DNA of 25,674 nt from Candidatus Micrarchaeia archaeon. Lineage in GTDB: Archaea > Micrarchaeota > Micrarchaeia > Anstonellales > JAHKLY01. A model generated the notes under the pieces. That model had not been told where the DNA came from. It saw only the letters and a list, made by a program, of their open reading frames with translations, and ran no database searches. Below, one piece after another: positions 9,673 to 18,015 of the stretch. Position 1 is the stretch's first letter, and every line of letters starts with the position of its first letter. The stretch is from positions 1 to 25,674 of the forward strand of contig JBAZFO010000016.1 in the NCBI GenBank assembly GCA_041653315.1, written 5' to 3'. The translations under genes were made by a program, and so were the position numbers.

Positions 9673-10340
9673 CGGTTGTTCCTCTGGGAAACCGCCCAAT
9701 CTTGGGCGTCCCGGTCATGTTTGCTCATCCCGAACTCGCTGGCCGCCTTGTGAAGGTTCTGATTCGCCGCCGAACTCGGCGAAATCAGTTCCAGCGCCTT
9801 GGCATTTGCTGCCGCACCCTTCTCCGTTATCGCCCCCCAGAAATGGGCCAGCGACATATAAACAAGGACACTGGCAGACTTCACCCGCTCCACCCGGTTC
9901 GGAGTCAGAATCGACTGGTAATAGACCAGCAGACTATCCGCCGAAAGGGTCGGACAGTTGAACTTGACCATCGGCCGGCCATCGTCAGAGGCCAGAATCG
10001 TGTAGTAATCGGGCACTCCGGCCGATGCCGACGGGTTATCGTACTCGTCGATGAACCGGGCCGGGGGAACATAATCCAGAGGTTCCTGACTATCCCCCGT
10101 CCCAAATTTCATCGCCCATATCTCGTCGATGTCGTCGGATTCTCCGGCGATGGTCAATTCCCGCGTCCCGGCGGCGACCGTAATGGTATAGGACTTCAAC
10201 AACCCGATGGCTTTGTACCGCTGGGTTATCTCATCCAGAGCCAGTTTGATCGCCCGACCGATCCGGGAACTTTGTTTCTTTTCCGCCGGGTCAAGCTGAT
10301 CCCGGATTTGTTCGGTAATCTCTTCCAGCGTCATCAGCAT
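9666..10340 (-). CDS. tail adaptor / head-tail connector-like protein, 224 aa
   Basis: A protein of adaptor type: an N-terminal helix that starts with MTLEEITEQIRDQL, a charged helix ending in ALDEITQRYKAIG, a beta-rich middle (YTITVAAGTRELTI, then GVPDYYTILASDDGRPMVKF) and a helical C-terminus rich in Ala. This order is typical of podovirus adaptors that sit below the portal. It has no signal peptide, unlike its downstream neighbour, to which it is similar in plan and size; the two may be an ancient tandem duplication. An alternative start lies two codons later (complement of 10332-10334), and neither has a strong ribosome site, so coupling to the upstream gene (6-nt gap) is likely. Confidence 0.7.
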   Translation of the reverse strand: MLMTLEEITEQIRDQLDPAEKKQSSRIGRAIKLALDEITQRYKAIGLLKSYTITVAAGTRELTIAGESDDIDEIWAMKFGTGDSQEPLDYVPPARFIDEYDNPSASAGVPDYYTILASDDGRPMVKFNCPTLSADSLLVYYQSILTPNRVERVKSASVLVYMSLAHFWGAITEKGAAANAKALELISPSSAANQNLHKAASEFGMSKHDRDAQDWAVSQRNNRC

Positions 10341-10346
10341 GGGTTA

Positions 10347-10730
10347 CTACACTTTCTCGATGTCGTGTTTGGCGGCCTCGGATTTATCCTCTACCTGGGA
10401 TAATTCCGTGTTATGGCGGACAATCCCGGCCCGATGAGCAAGATGCGTTTCGGTATGGGTCTGGGCCGCTTCAATCGTCGGGCAAAGGATAATCTGACCG
10501 TTCACGAAAGACCCGCAGGACATGATGTATTCGGCCTTTTTCTTGGCCTGTTTGTCCCGCTCGACGTTGAGGACACAGATATGGTCGTAAAACTGAATCC
10601 CGCGATCCGGCTTCTTGATCGCCCCGCTGTCGGCTTTGACTTCGGGTTCAAATCCGCCAACTTCCATCGTGGCCGCAGGCGACCAGAATATCCACTCGGT
10701 TTTCGGTACATCTTTTTCAGGTGTTGCCAT
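10347..10730 (-). CDS. conserved-looking hypothetical protein between capsid and tail genes, 127 aa
   Basis: No family was recognised. The protein is hydrophilic, with a beta-like N-terminal half (EWIFWSPAATMEVGGFEPEV), two cysteines in the middle (SCGSFVNGQIILC) and a helical, charged C-terminus. It has no signal peptide or membrane segment. It is the first gene after the intercistronic hairpin at 10751-10779 and directly precedes the first adaptor-like gene with a 6-nt gap, so it probably belongs to the tail or connector part of the late operon. The ATG is supported by AAAGGA about 12 nt upstream, which is a somewhat long spacing. Confidence 0.6.
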   Translation of the reverse strand: MATPEKDVPKTEWIFWSPAATMEVGGFEPEVKADSGAIKKPDRGIQFYDHICVLNVERDKQAKKKAEYIMSCGSFVNGQIILCPTIEAAQTHTETHLAHRAGIVRHNTELSQVEDKSEAAKHDIEKV

Positions 10731-10750
10731 GACAAATCATTCCTTTCAGA

Positions 10751-10779
10751 CGGGAGGCCGGGTACACTCCGGCCCCCCG
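10751..10779 (-). other. strong intercistronic GC hairpin within the late operon
   Basis: Two 11-nt arms (10751-10761 and 69-79 of the same block) pair with a single A/C mismatch around a 7-nt loop (GTACACT). The structure lies in the 71-nt gap after the 270-aa structural gene. There is no T-tract on either side, so it is not a typical intrinsic terminator. An mRNA processing, stabilising or pausing element between highly expressed head genes and tail genes is the likeliest use. Confidence 0.6.
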
Positions 10780-10801
10780 GTTGGTGGTTACATCCAGCGA
10801 C

Positions 10802-11614
10802 TTAGGCGTCGCCGTAATTCTTCCGCGTGACCCCGAACTGGCCGGTCAACACGGCAGTCTTGCCGGTTCCGTTGAACGGACTGGCAACGACGTTCGTATC
10901 CGCATGGAGCCGAACGATGAGCCGATAGCCCGGACGAGACGCCACGGAAATTTCCTTCGACAGAGACGAGTTGATTTCCTTCAAGGTTGCGTCCGCCAAA
11001 GAGGACGACCACAGAAGGATTTCCGTCTCGCCCTGCTTGCCCTCATACAGATTGAGGGTCGCGCCAGTGGCGTTGGCTTGGGTACAGGCCAGATAAGTCA
11101 GGACGTTCATACACTGCGCGTCCCAATCCTTCCGCCAACCGCTCGCCTTGTTGCTGGTGAAAAATTCGCCGGAGATGGCGAATCCGCTGACATAGATGCT
11201 GGTGATCGGCGCAAGAGTCTGGTCGATGTAGAAGGTCACTCCATGCGCCCCGATGCACGAAGTCGCCACTTTGGGCTTGATGGTCGAAGCACTCAAGTCC
11301 GCCCGCAGACAGGTGATGAGATAACACCGGAAACATCGGCTGGCATTGATGGCATCCTGAACCGCACCCATCGTGGTATAGGTGGCCGTTGCCACCACGC
11401 CCGATTCGCCAACAACATCTTCATCCGCCGGAGTCGTTCCCCCGGTTGTGAAGGTAATGTCGGTAGTGGAAGTCCATACGGCCGTTGCCGCCGTCGCACC
11501 CGTCCCCAGTTCGGGAACGTACTGGACGACAAAACCGGGGGACGTTTCATCCCCGATAACGTGTGAAATGGGAAACGCATTGGCCAGCGCTTCCTCGACT
11601 TGTCCTTTATACAT
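10802..11614 (-). CDS. putative structural protein downstream of the major capsid gene, 270 aa
   Basis: Function unknown. The protein is rich in Thr, Ala, Ser, Gly and Val, with alternating beta-type segments and several cysteines in the middle (CFRCYLITC). It has no signal peptide, unlike the 393-aa gene product just upstream. Proteins of this composition placed after the capsid gene are often capsid decoration, fibre or head-completion proteins. The start is well supported by GGAGGA about 6 nt upstream of the ATG. The gene is separated from the following one by the hairpin at 10751-10779, which may set its expression apart. Confidence 0.6.
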   Translation of the reverse strand: MYKGQVEEALANAFPISHVIGDETSPGFVVQYVPELGTGATAATAVWTSTTDITFTTGGTTPADEDVVGESGVVATATYTTMGAVQDAINASRCFRCYLITCLRADLSASTIKPKVATSCIGAHGVTFYIDQTLAPITSIYVSGFAISGEFFTSNKASGWRKDWDAQCMNVLTYLACTQANATGATLNLYEGKQGETEILLWSSSLADATLKEINSSLSKEISVASRPGYRLIVRLHADTNVVASPFNGTGKTAVLTGQFGVTRKNYGDA

Positions 11615-11638
11615 GATATTCCTCCATGTTAGCCACGG

Positions 11639-12820
11639 TTATTGGTCTAACACCGTTATGTCGATGCTGATGTCGTAGTATGCCGGATAACCGGGGGTGG
11701 TATCCGACACAGTATCCGAAACCCCCCACATAAGCGAGAGAATCGGTTTGAAAATGGTGTCGTTCGCCGCCGCATACGCCAGGGCGTAGTGCAGAGTACA
11801 GGGCAAGACCTCACAACTATCCTCCTTGAATACCGTATAGATCACTCCGGTATCGACGACACGAGCCGTCAAGAGGTAGAGGAATCCCGAATCGGACGCG
11901 CCGCCCCCACCGTCGCCGGTATCGGTCGTATTGTGAAGGATAATGTCGGCATACAGACCCCCAATTCGCCTTTCATCCGTGATTAACTGGATCAGGTCGA
12001 TGGTGTCGTATGCTATGGTCTTGCCCGCTACGTTCGCTTGAACAACGGTAGTATCCAAAGTGTCAACTGGACAGACAATGCCGGCGGCAGGGTTCTTCCA
12101 GACAAAAGGAAGTCCTTTCTTTTTAGCCGTTATCCGTACCGTTGTATCCTCACTGACTATAGTGTATTGTGCCAACAAATCCGTGACCGCGTTACCTGCG
12201 GCCGCCAGACCGTCGCATATATCGGCAATTGAGGCATTATGACTTGCCGTGTCGAACCTCATCGTATCCGCATCACCCCAGACGGTGAAACGAGTACCAC
12301 CCATTGTCGGCACCTGTTTGACCTTGGACCTCAACATGATGTAGGTCGTCGAATCTTCGGCTTTAACCGAATCCTTCAGACCTGCCTTGTTGTTGATGAG
12401 ATACACCAAAGTGTCATAGGCGCGAGCCGCAGTCCATACCGTTTCCGGCGGATTCCACACGATGCCGTAGTTGGTCGTCGCCGTAGCCACGGAGCAGATG
12501 TAGTTCCGCGTCGTGTCAATCGTCGTCACTTTCAACGACAATTTCATCTTCTGCGCCCAAGTCGTATATACAATCCCCTGACTGTCCACCGGCGAAGTTG
12601 TCGTCAAAATCGAACAGGCATAGACGTAACTATCAAGGGCAAACAGGGGTGTAAACAAATACACCTGCGCCGTGTCCGCAGCATCGTTCACATAGACCAT
12701 GACTTCCTTGGTCTCGTGAATCGACCGCGAACCGGAACCGAAGGCCAAACCAACGGCCAGAGCGAGGCCGAATAACAGCGTCAGGTAGATGGCCGGGTGC
12801 TTATCAGTCCATTTGGTCAT
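11639..12820 (-). CDS. putative structural protein with N-terminal signal peptide/anchor, 393 aa
   Basis: The protein opens with a short charged stretch and then a hydrophobic run (AIYLTLLFGLALAVGLAFG, about residues 10-28), followed by a Ser/Gly-rich turn. This looks like a signal peptide or anchor. The remaining 350 residues are beta-rich and unusually dense in Thr, Asp, Val and Ala, with repeated DT/DTT pairs, as in extracellular or fibre-like proteins. No family was recognised. The start is firm: AAGGAGG lies about 8 nt before the ATG. It is the first gene after the major capsid gene (15-nt gap). Capsid decoration, tail-fibre or membrane-targeted roles are all possible. Confidence 0.65.
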   Translation of the reverse strand: MTKWTDKHPAIYLTLLFGLALAVGLAFGSGSRSIHETKEVMVYVNDAADTAQVYLFTPLFALDSYVYACSILTTTSPVDSQGIVYTTWAQKMKLSLKVTTIDTTRNYICSVATATTNYGIVWNPPETVWTAARAYDTLVYLINNKAGLKDSVKAEDSTTYIMLRSKVKQVPTMGGTRFTVWGDADTMRFDTASHNASIADICDGLAAAGNAVTDLLAQYTIVSEDTTVRITAKKKGLPFVWKNPAAGIVCPVDTLDTTVVQANVAGKTIAYDTIDLIQLITDERRIGGLYADIILHNTTDTGDGGGGASDSGFLYLLTARVVDTGVIYTVFKEDSCEVLPCTLHYALAYAAANDTIFKPILSLMWGVSDTVSDTTPGYPAYYDISIDITVLDQ

Positions 12821-12835
12821 CTCCGGCCTCCTTCC

Positions 12836-14038
12836 TTACAACAGGTTTGCGCCAACGAACATCGCGTGTCTCGACTCCGACGCCAGCATAATCGAATACT
12901 GCATCCGGTACAGGTCGCACAGCCTCTCCGTTTTCTCCGGCGCGGTTTTGACGTTACGCATCAGTTTCAGGCGGCCGTCCGGCGCGAACCGGATTTTGAA
13001 CCGCTCCATGTCGAAGATGAACCCGTACCCCTTGGTGATCGGGTCGGTCATCAGCGGCATGGGGATCAACGTGACGCGCTTGCCGTGACAGAGATACTCG
13101 AAGGTATCGAATCCGTGAACCTTGGACTCCGGCGAAATCCGCACTTTGTCCTTGTCCCACATCGAAACCAGTTCGACGACGTGGGTGGACGTGTACAGTT
13201 GCAACGCCCCGGTGATGTCCGGGTTCTGGTCGCAGTAGTCGCCGATGAATTTGCGGAAACCGGACTCATTGAATACCCCGTTGAAGTCCTTGTAGAGCGT
13301 TCCGCCGGAGAGGTAATCCACTACCCCGCCGGTATAGTTCAGCGTCGCCGGAGCCGTCCCGCCGGTCGAACGGGCCGAAAAGAGAATCTCGTTCTCGTTC
13401 CAGCACCGCAGGGCATAGTAGGTGTCGTTCTGGTACTTCTGCCGCAGGGCGCCGGCACCGCCATAGACGGTCTGCGTCCAGTCGGCGGTCAGGGTCAGTT
13501 CGTACCCGAACCGGGACAACGAGGTGTAGTTGTACCCTTCGGACGATTTGAGCATCGCCGTCCGGTACGTTGCATCCTCATTTTCGGCCGATTTCGGCAT
13601 CCCGGCAATGAGAACATCACCAGCCGCCCATGAAACGGCGGTACTGCCGAGCGCCGACCGGGTAACGGTGACGGAGTTGGTGATTGACTGGGAATCGACG
13701 GTGGCAAAATCCCCCGTCCGGGGATTTTTGAGTACCTGACCAGCCATCAGGAGGGGACCGCCGGATTGAACAACCAGCGTGGTTCCCGTTCCCGCCGACA
13801 CGACCACGAAACGGTCTTGGATGCGCTCGTGTTTGCCCCAACGGTTGACGGTCTGCTTGAGGGTGTCGCCCTCGGCGCGTCTCGAAAGATCGGAGAGGAC
13901 GGGTGTGACGCTCGGATAGGACAGAAACAGGGACGGGTGCATATCGACAACTTGCTCATTGGTCGAAAATGCGTTCCCGGTTCCGCCAGTTGTGAGGGCG
14001 GTTGCGGCCCTGATTCCTACTGAATCGTAATATGGCAT
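12836..14038 (-). CDS. major capsid protein, HK97 fold (SU10 / DUF5309-like), 400 aa
   Basis: The protein forms the shell of the head. The N-terminal part (VDMHPSLFLSYPSVTPVLSD) and the following charged segment resemble the SU10-type major capsid family, in which an Asp-containing helix precedes the E-loop. A central beta-rich domain, a long helix-and-strand domain, and the C-terminal stretch KGYGFIFDMERFKIRF followed by RNVKTAPEK fit the A and P domains of the fold. Length is normal for the family. It directly follows the scaffold gene (12-nt gap), the usual order, and has AAGGA about 9 nt before its ATG. The family assignment was made by eye. Confidence 0.8.
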   Translation of the reverse strand: MPYYDSVGIRAATALTTGGTGNAFSTNEQVVDMHPSLFLSYPSVTPVLSDLSRRAEGDTLKQTVNRWGKHERIQDRFVVVSAGTGTTLVVQSGGPLLMAGQVLKNPRTGDFATVDSQSITNSVTVTRSALGSTAVSWAAGDVLIAGMPKSAENEDATYRTAMLKSSEGYNYTSLSRFGYELTLTADWTQTVYGGAGALRQKYQNDTYYALRCWNENEILFSARSTGGTAPATLNYTGGVVDYLSGGTLYKDFNGVFNESGFRKFIGDYCDQNPDITGALQLYTSTHVVELVSMWDKDKVRISPESKVHGFDTFEYLCHGKRVTLIPMPLMTDPITKGYGFIFDMERFKIRFAPDGRLKLMRNVKTAPEKTERLCDLYRMQYSIMLASESRHAMFVGANLL

Positions 14039-14050
14039 TGCAAAGTTCCT

Positions 14051-14809
14051 TTAAGTTCCAGGTTCATAGGGAGTTCTCGGCACAATAGTCTCCCACGAAT
14101 CGGGTTTCGCCTCGCCAGTCGTCGAACCGGGGACAGATGCCCCGGCGGTGGCACTGGCCGATGCCTCGGCCGCTTTGATGGCCGGGTTGGGAGGTGCCGG
14201 TGTCGTCTTTGCAGACGCGGCAGTCGTTCCTTTCGTGACCTTGATGAGATAGGCGGCGGCGTTGAAGATGTTCCCGCCGAACCGTTCACCCTTTTTGTCG
14301 CTCCGCATCAGGTGGGCGATGACGGGTTGTTCCGGTCCATACACCGCGTCCATCAGTTCCTTTTCGGGGATAACGGAGCGCTCGGCTTCCGGCTTGGTAA
14401 TCTCGCCATAGGCGTATCGGGCGAACTGGGCGGAAACAAAAGCCCTCTCGCTCATTTCGGTTGCCGCCGCGATTGCCGGGTCGGGCTTGGGTTCGGCCGG
14501 TTTCGGGGGTGCCGGGGGCGTCTTGCCAGTCGCGTTGTCTACGGCCGCCTGTGTCGCTTCGGCCTCTACCTTTTCGCCCGCGATCCGGGACAAGACCTTG
14601 ATTCCGCCCGTGATGTCGTCCACGTTGTTGTACCCCACTTCCGCCAAAACTCGTTTCGCCTCATCAATATCGGCTTTGGCCGCTTTGTAGTCGGCCAGTT
14701 CCGCCGCCGTCAGGGTGACGGTTTCCTCCGCCGGGGTGGTCACTTCGGCCACTTGGCCGTTCTGACCTTCCGGGGGATTCCCGCCCTGTCCGTTTGCTTG
14801 ATCGGTCAT
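14051..14809 (-). CDS. scaffolding protein, 252 aa
   Basis: A highly acidic, Ala/Pro/Glu/Thr-rich protein with a disordered N-terminus (PPEGQNGQVAEVTTPAEE), a helical segment (ELADYKAAKADIDEAKRV), a Pro-rich linker near residues 97-108, and a second helical part (ERAFVSAQFARYAYGEI) with a disordered C-terminus. This is the usual appearance of scaffolds that guide procapsid assembly. Its place immediately before the major capsid gene and after the portal supports the call. The start ATG overlaps the stop of the 126-aa gene by 4 nt (ATGA). Whether the ClpP-like protease upstream cleaves it is not visible from sequence. Confidence 0.75.
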   Translation of the reverse strand: MTDQANGQGGNPPEGQNGQVAEVTTPAEETVTLTAAELADYKAAKADIDEAKRVLAEVGYNNVDDITGGIKVLSRIAGEKVEAEATQAAVDNATGKTPPAPPKPAEPKPDPAIAAATEMSERAFVSAQFARYAYGEITKPEAERSVIPEKELMDAVYGPEQPVIAHLMRSDKKGERFGGNIFNAAAYLIKVTKGTTAASAKTTPAPPNPAIKAAEASASATAGASVPGSTTGEAKPDSWETIVPRTPYEPGT

Positions 14810-15186
14810 CTGACTGCCTCATCTTTTTTAGGTTCGTGTTCTTTCATTATAGCGTCGAGTTCAAGTTGGGCTTTTCGACCTTCCTCTATCGCCGCTTCTA
14901 TTCGCGTAACCATAAGGTTGTGAATAGTCTTGAGTCCGACACGGGCCTCTTCCCGGATCTCCGGGGTCGCCCCGTCGTACAACTGTTTTTGGAGTTCGGC
15001 CTGATATTCAGCCGAAAACGGCACCATCCATTCATGGAAAAATTCGCTGTCCTTGCCTTGTGCCGTCTGCCGGCCACGCCCGACCTTGAACCGGAGTTCG
15101 TTTTCGTGGCGCTTTTCTTCTTCGGATTGGCCACGTAATTTATTTTCGACGTAATTGACGGCCCGTTTGAATGGATTGTCTATCAT
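14806..15186 (-). CDS. small helical protein between portal and scaffold, 126 aa
   Basis: No family was recognised. It is strongly charged and almost entirely helical, with an N-terminal amphipathic segment (PFKRAVNYVENKLRG) and C-terminal Lys/Glu-rich helices. It overlaps both neighbours by 4 nt (ATGA at each junction), so it is tightly coupled to the portal and scaffold genes and is probably made with them. A role in head assembly, as a co-scaffold or portal-associated factor, fits the position but cannot be shown from sequence. Confidence 0.6.
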   Translation of the reverse strand: MIDNPFKRAVNYVENKLRGQSEEEKRHENELRFKVGRGRQTAQGKDSEFFHEWMVPFSAEYQAELQKQLYDGATPEIREEARVGLKTIHNLMVTRIEAAIEEGRKAQLELDAIMKEHEPKKDEAVR

Positions 15187-17189
15187 CGCCTACCCGCTCC
15201 CGGCAGGCCGTATCCCTGCCCCGTTCGACCTTGAATAGCGGGAAGAGTCGAACCGATTTGCTGGCCGGAGTTCCCGCCCATTTCCTTCGTGTTCCCCAGT
15301 CCAACCGTCTGCCGTTGCAGATTCATTTGGTGTTCCTTGATATGTTGCATCCCAACCGGCGTATTGGCGACGACCTGATGGACTTCCAGATGGAGGGTAT
15401 GCGGCTCGGCCGGATGGACGGGCAACTGGATTCCCTTAATCAGAGCCATGTTTTCCTTGTGGGCCGCCATTTCCAGCATATCGTTGTTGCGGATCACCCG
15501 GTCTTTATCGGGCAACTGAATCACATTCCACGCCGTCCGAATCAGTTGCTCCTGATCGACCACCGGATTGTTCATCAGAATCGGGAACATTTCGATCAGG
15601 CGCCGTACCATCGTCGGCTTATCCTGATTGGCGCGGGTATCGACCTCCACGTCAAACCAGATCGAGTCGAATAACCCGGCGATGTACTGCCCCTGCCGCC
15701 CGTCCCACCCCGTAATCTCCCGGTTCTCTTGCTGGAAGAAATTCCACAGTCGGAGCTTTTTCTGCCAAGCCGGTTCAAAGTAGCTGGCCCGGAGTTGCTC
15801 GATCATGTGCAAAAGCAGGCTCCGACCACCCTGTACGAGGGCTTCCACCGCCGTCGCCGTTTCCCGTCGGTCGGGCGACCCGGACTGGACGTAATCATTC
15901 AGTTTCATTATCTGCTGGATGATCTTGCTGATTATCGAGGCCAGTTCAAACGACCCCTGCGATGAAGCCGCCTTGCGTAGAGGCGCGATAGCCCCGGCGA
16001 CCCCGTTGAGTCCCTGCGTATCAATCTTTATCAACTTACCCATCTCAAAGGGCATGTAGTCGGGCAACTCATTGGCGGCCTGTTTATCGGCCACGTACAT
16101 ATCGTAGATGTCGCGTTGTTCCCGGTCGATGATATGATTGAAGATCAAAAAGAGGTAAAACCACATGTCAAAGGCCGGCTCGATCAGCCCCATCGGGAAT
16201 TTCCGGCCCAACTGGTTGTCCACGGTCACAAAATCGTATAAATCCCACCCGGCAATCGGCAGGTCGTTTTCCTTGATTCCAAGAATCTCGTCCTCGTTAC
16301 CGATGTCCACGATCAGGTCTTTCACTTCCCACGAATCCGGGCCGGTCTTTATTCGGAAAAGCCCCCGGTGTTCCCGGACGGCAATCAACTTGTCGGCATA
16401 TTGCTGGTCTTTGTCCTTGCGCTGTTTCAGGGCATCCCGCTCTCCACCGGTGAACTCGTAATACTTCAACTGGTCAAAAGACGAGCGCCGGAGCTTTTCA
16501 GCATCGAAGGAATAGAAATGCCAGGGGACGTTGTTCAGGGCAATCAGTTCATGGAGCGGCCTAAGATATTGCCGCCCAACGATTCGGCGATCTTCCAGAC
16601 GGTCGCAGTTTGGGTCAAGCCGGACGTGGCGTATATCCAAAGGCAGGGAATCGGCGTATTTGTGAACCGTCCGGGATTCAAGTTTCGCCGACCGACCGTC
16701 ACCATCCCATTCCCCAAGTTCCTTCCGTACCGGCACATTCACCGTTCGGTCAACCCACCGGGTTATCGAGGCCCCCAGACCGCCGACAAGCGCCTGATGG
16801 ATGCACCGGCCCGCCGAGGTCGGCTCATTACCGAGGTCGTTCTGCCGCTGGAGTACCATTTCGGCCGTCTGGACCATCTCGTCGAGGTTTCGGGGCTGTC
16901 CGGGCCGGGTGATATGGCCGTAGGGCTTGGAACCGAACACGAGGTCGTTGATGGCGGCGCGGGATTGCTCGATATTGACGTAAATGTCGGCAGGGGCAAC
17001 GCTGGATCGGTCTTTATACTTTCCGATGACGGCTTCGAGGCCGGCGGGGAGCAATCCCCGGCTCATGCGCTCGAAATCGTTGAACTTGAGGAAATACTCC
17101 CTCATTTCATTGGTGGAATCGTCCCAGAATCGGGTTGCCTGTTCCTTTATTTCCTTCTTTTCTTCATCGCTGAACGTCCGTATGGCCAC
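15183..17189 (-). CDS. portal protein, 668 aa
   Basis: The protein would form the ring at the capsid vertex through which DNA enters and leaves. The N-terminal third (SRAAINDLVFGSKPYGHITR), the middle (PMGLIEPAFDMWFYLFLIFN), and the helical segment with QIMKLNDYVQSGSPDRRETATA are arranged as in podovirus portals, and the size is within their range. The C-terminal part is Gln/Gly-rich. The GTG complementary to 17187-17189 is chosen over the neighbouring TTG because AAAGGGG then has a spacing of about 7 nt. It follows the ClpP-like protease gene, and a promoter candidate stands in the 178-nt gap. The stop overlaps the 126-aa gene. Confidence 0.85.
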   Translation of the reverse strand: MAIRTFSDEEKKEIKEQATRFWDDSTNEMREYFLKFNDFERMSRGLLPAGLEAVIGKYKDRSSVAPADIYVNIEQSRAAINDLVFGSKPYGHITRPGQPRNLDEMVQTAEMVLQRQNDLGNEPTSAGRCIHQALVGGLGASITRWVDRTVNVPVRKELGEWDGDGRSAKLESRTVHKYADSLPLDIRHVRLDPNCDRLEDRRIVGRQYLRPLHELIALNNVPWHFYSFDAEKLRRSSFDQLKYYEFTGGERDALKQRKDKDQQYADKLIAVREHRGLFRIKTGPDSWEVKDLIVDIGNEDEILGIKENDLPIAGWDLYDFVTVDNQLGRKFPMGLIEPAFDMWFYLFLIFNHIIDREQRDIYDMYVADKQAANELPDYMPFEMGKLIKIDTQGLNGVAGAIAPLRKAASSQGSFELASIISKIIQQIMKLNDYVQSGSPDRRETATAVEALVQGGRSLLLHMIEQLRASYFEPAWQKKLRLWNFFQQENREITGWDGRQGQYIAGLFDSIWFDVEVDTRANQDKPTMVRRLIEMFPILMNNPVVDQEQLIRTAWNVIQLPDKDRVIRNNDMLEMAAHKENMALIKGIQLPVHPAEPHTLHLEVHQVVANTPVGMQHIKEHQMNLQRQTVGLGNTKEMGGNSGQQIGSTLPAIQGRTGQGYGLPGAGRR

Positions 17190-17259
17190 CAAAGACCCCT
17201 TTCTGTCCGGAAACTGAACAATTCAAAGTCGAAACTGTCCAGATTCTTTACACGGGGGG

Positions 17260-17289
17260 CTATTACGACTATGTTTTATTGGAAGTCAA
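17260..17289 (-). promoter_or_regulatory. candidate leftward late promoter before the portal gene
   Basis: On the minus strand TTGACT (17289 to 17284) is followed after 18 nt by TAATAG (17265 to 17260) and then CCC. It shares an extended pattern with the candidate promoter before the small-terminase gene: TTGACT, CCAAT, AAC, TAAT and CCC occur in the same order with one single-base offset. Immediately upstream lie two hairpins that may end the preceding transcript. The -10 match to the sigma70 consensus is weak, so this rests mainly on the shared pattern and position. Confidence 0.4.
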
Positions 17290-17298
17290 TATAAAAGT

Positions 17299-17345
17299 GG
17301 GGAGAATTTCCCCGGTTGGTCAAAAAAGATGGGGAAATTCGCCCC
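17299..17345 (-). terminator. two tandem G4/C4 hairpins, possible weak terminators after the protease gene
   Basis: Two similar 15-nt units lie exactly 32 nt apart (17299-17313 and 17331-17345); each has four G, an AT-rich loop and four C, and 14 of 18 aligned bases are identical. On the minus strand the first encountered unit (17345 to 17331) is followed by ATC and six T, and the second by ACTTTTATATT. Both could act as intrinsic terminators of modest strength after the protease gene. They could also be a protein-binding pair. Confidence 0.5.
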
Positions 17346-17367
17346 GGTATGCAGGAAATTGCAGAGC

Positions 17368-17982
17368 TTAGATGATTCTGTCAACCATACCGTAGTTCAG
17401 ACAGGTCTCGGAATCGAAGAAAATGTCGTGTTCGAGAATACCGTCCAATACCTCCGGCGGGATTTTCGTGAACTGGAGATAGATCGACTTGATTATTGCC
17501 ATGAGCCGGTCAAGATTCTCCTTTTCGTCCTTGAACTCGCTGTATTTCCCCCAGAACATCGTCGAAAGCTGATGAATCAGCATCATGGAGTGACGAGTTA
17601 TCAACCGTTCCTTACCGACGACGGAAAGGAAGGTGGCGGCCGAGGCACAGATACCATCGACGACCGTTATCACCTTTGACTGACAAGCCATGATATTGTC
17701 CATAGCCGACAGCCCGGCGAATACCGACCCACCGTAACTGTTGATATGCAAAAAGATAGGGGTTAGGGCCGGTTCGTCACGGATTTGTTTCCGAACGAGG
17801 TTGTCGTTATCCATCTGCCGGATCGCCCGGACGAGTTGCAGAGTTTCCGGCCTGCCGATTTCCGAATAAAAATATATTCGGTTTTCGATGGTTTCCAAGA
17901 TTCGCGGTTCATGCACCAGAATTTCACCGGAAGATTTTGTCGGCACATCCGGTACTGCCTTATTCGACCATTTCATTTCCAT
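17368..17982 (-). CDS. ClpP-like serine protease, probable prohead protease, 204 aa
   Basis: The protein belongs to the ClpP (S14) fold. The nucleophile is Ser114 within GICASAATF, the histidine is His137 in MLIHQLS, and the likely acid is Asp186 in ILEHD. The His-to-Asp spacing (49) equals that of E. coli ClpP, and IFLHINSYGGSVFAG is the typical oxyanion/substrate strand. Position between terminase and portal is where phages with ClpP-like maturation proteases keep them, so cleavage of scaffold or capsid is the likely job. The alternative is a regulatory Clp subunit that works with a host ATPase. The start is set by GAGAGG about 6 nt before the ATG; another ATG lies two codons on. Confidence 0.8.
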   Translation of the reverse strand: MEMKWSNKAVPDVPTKSSGEILVHEPRILETIENRIYFYSEIGRPETLQLVRAIRQMDNDNLVRKQIRDEPALTPIFLHINSYGGSVFAGLSAMDNIMACQSKVITVVDGICASAATFLSVVGKERLITRHSMMLIHQLSTMFWGKYSEFKDEKENLDRLMAIIKSIYLQFTKIPPEVLDGILEHDIFFDSETCLNYGMVDRII

Positions 17983-18015
17983 AGAGACCTCTCTTTTTTA
18001 GATTTTGTTATTCGA

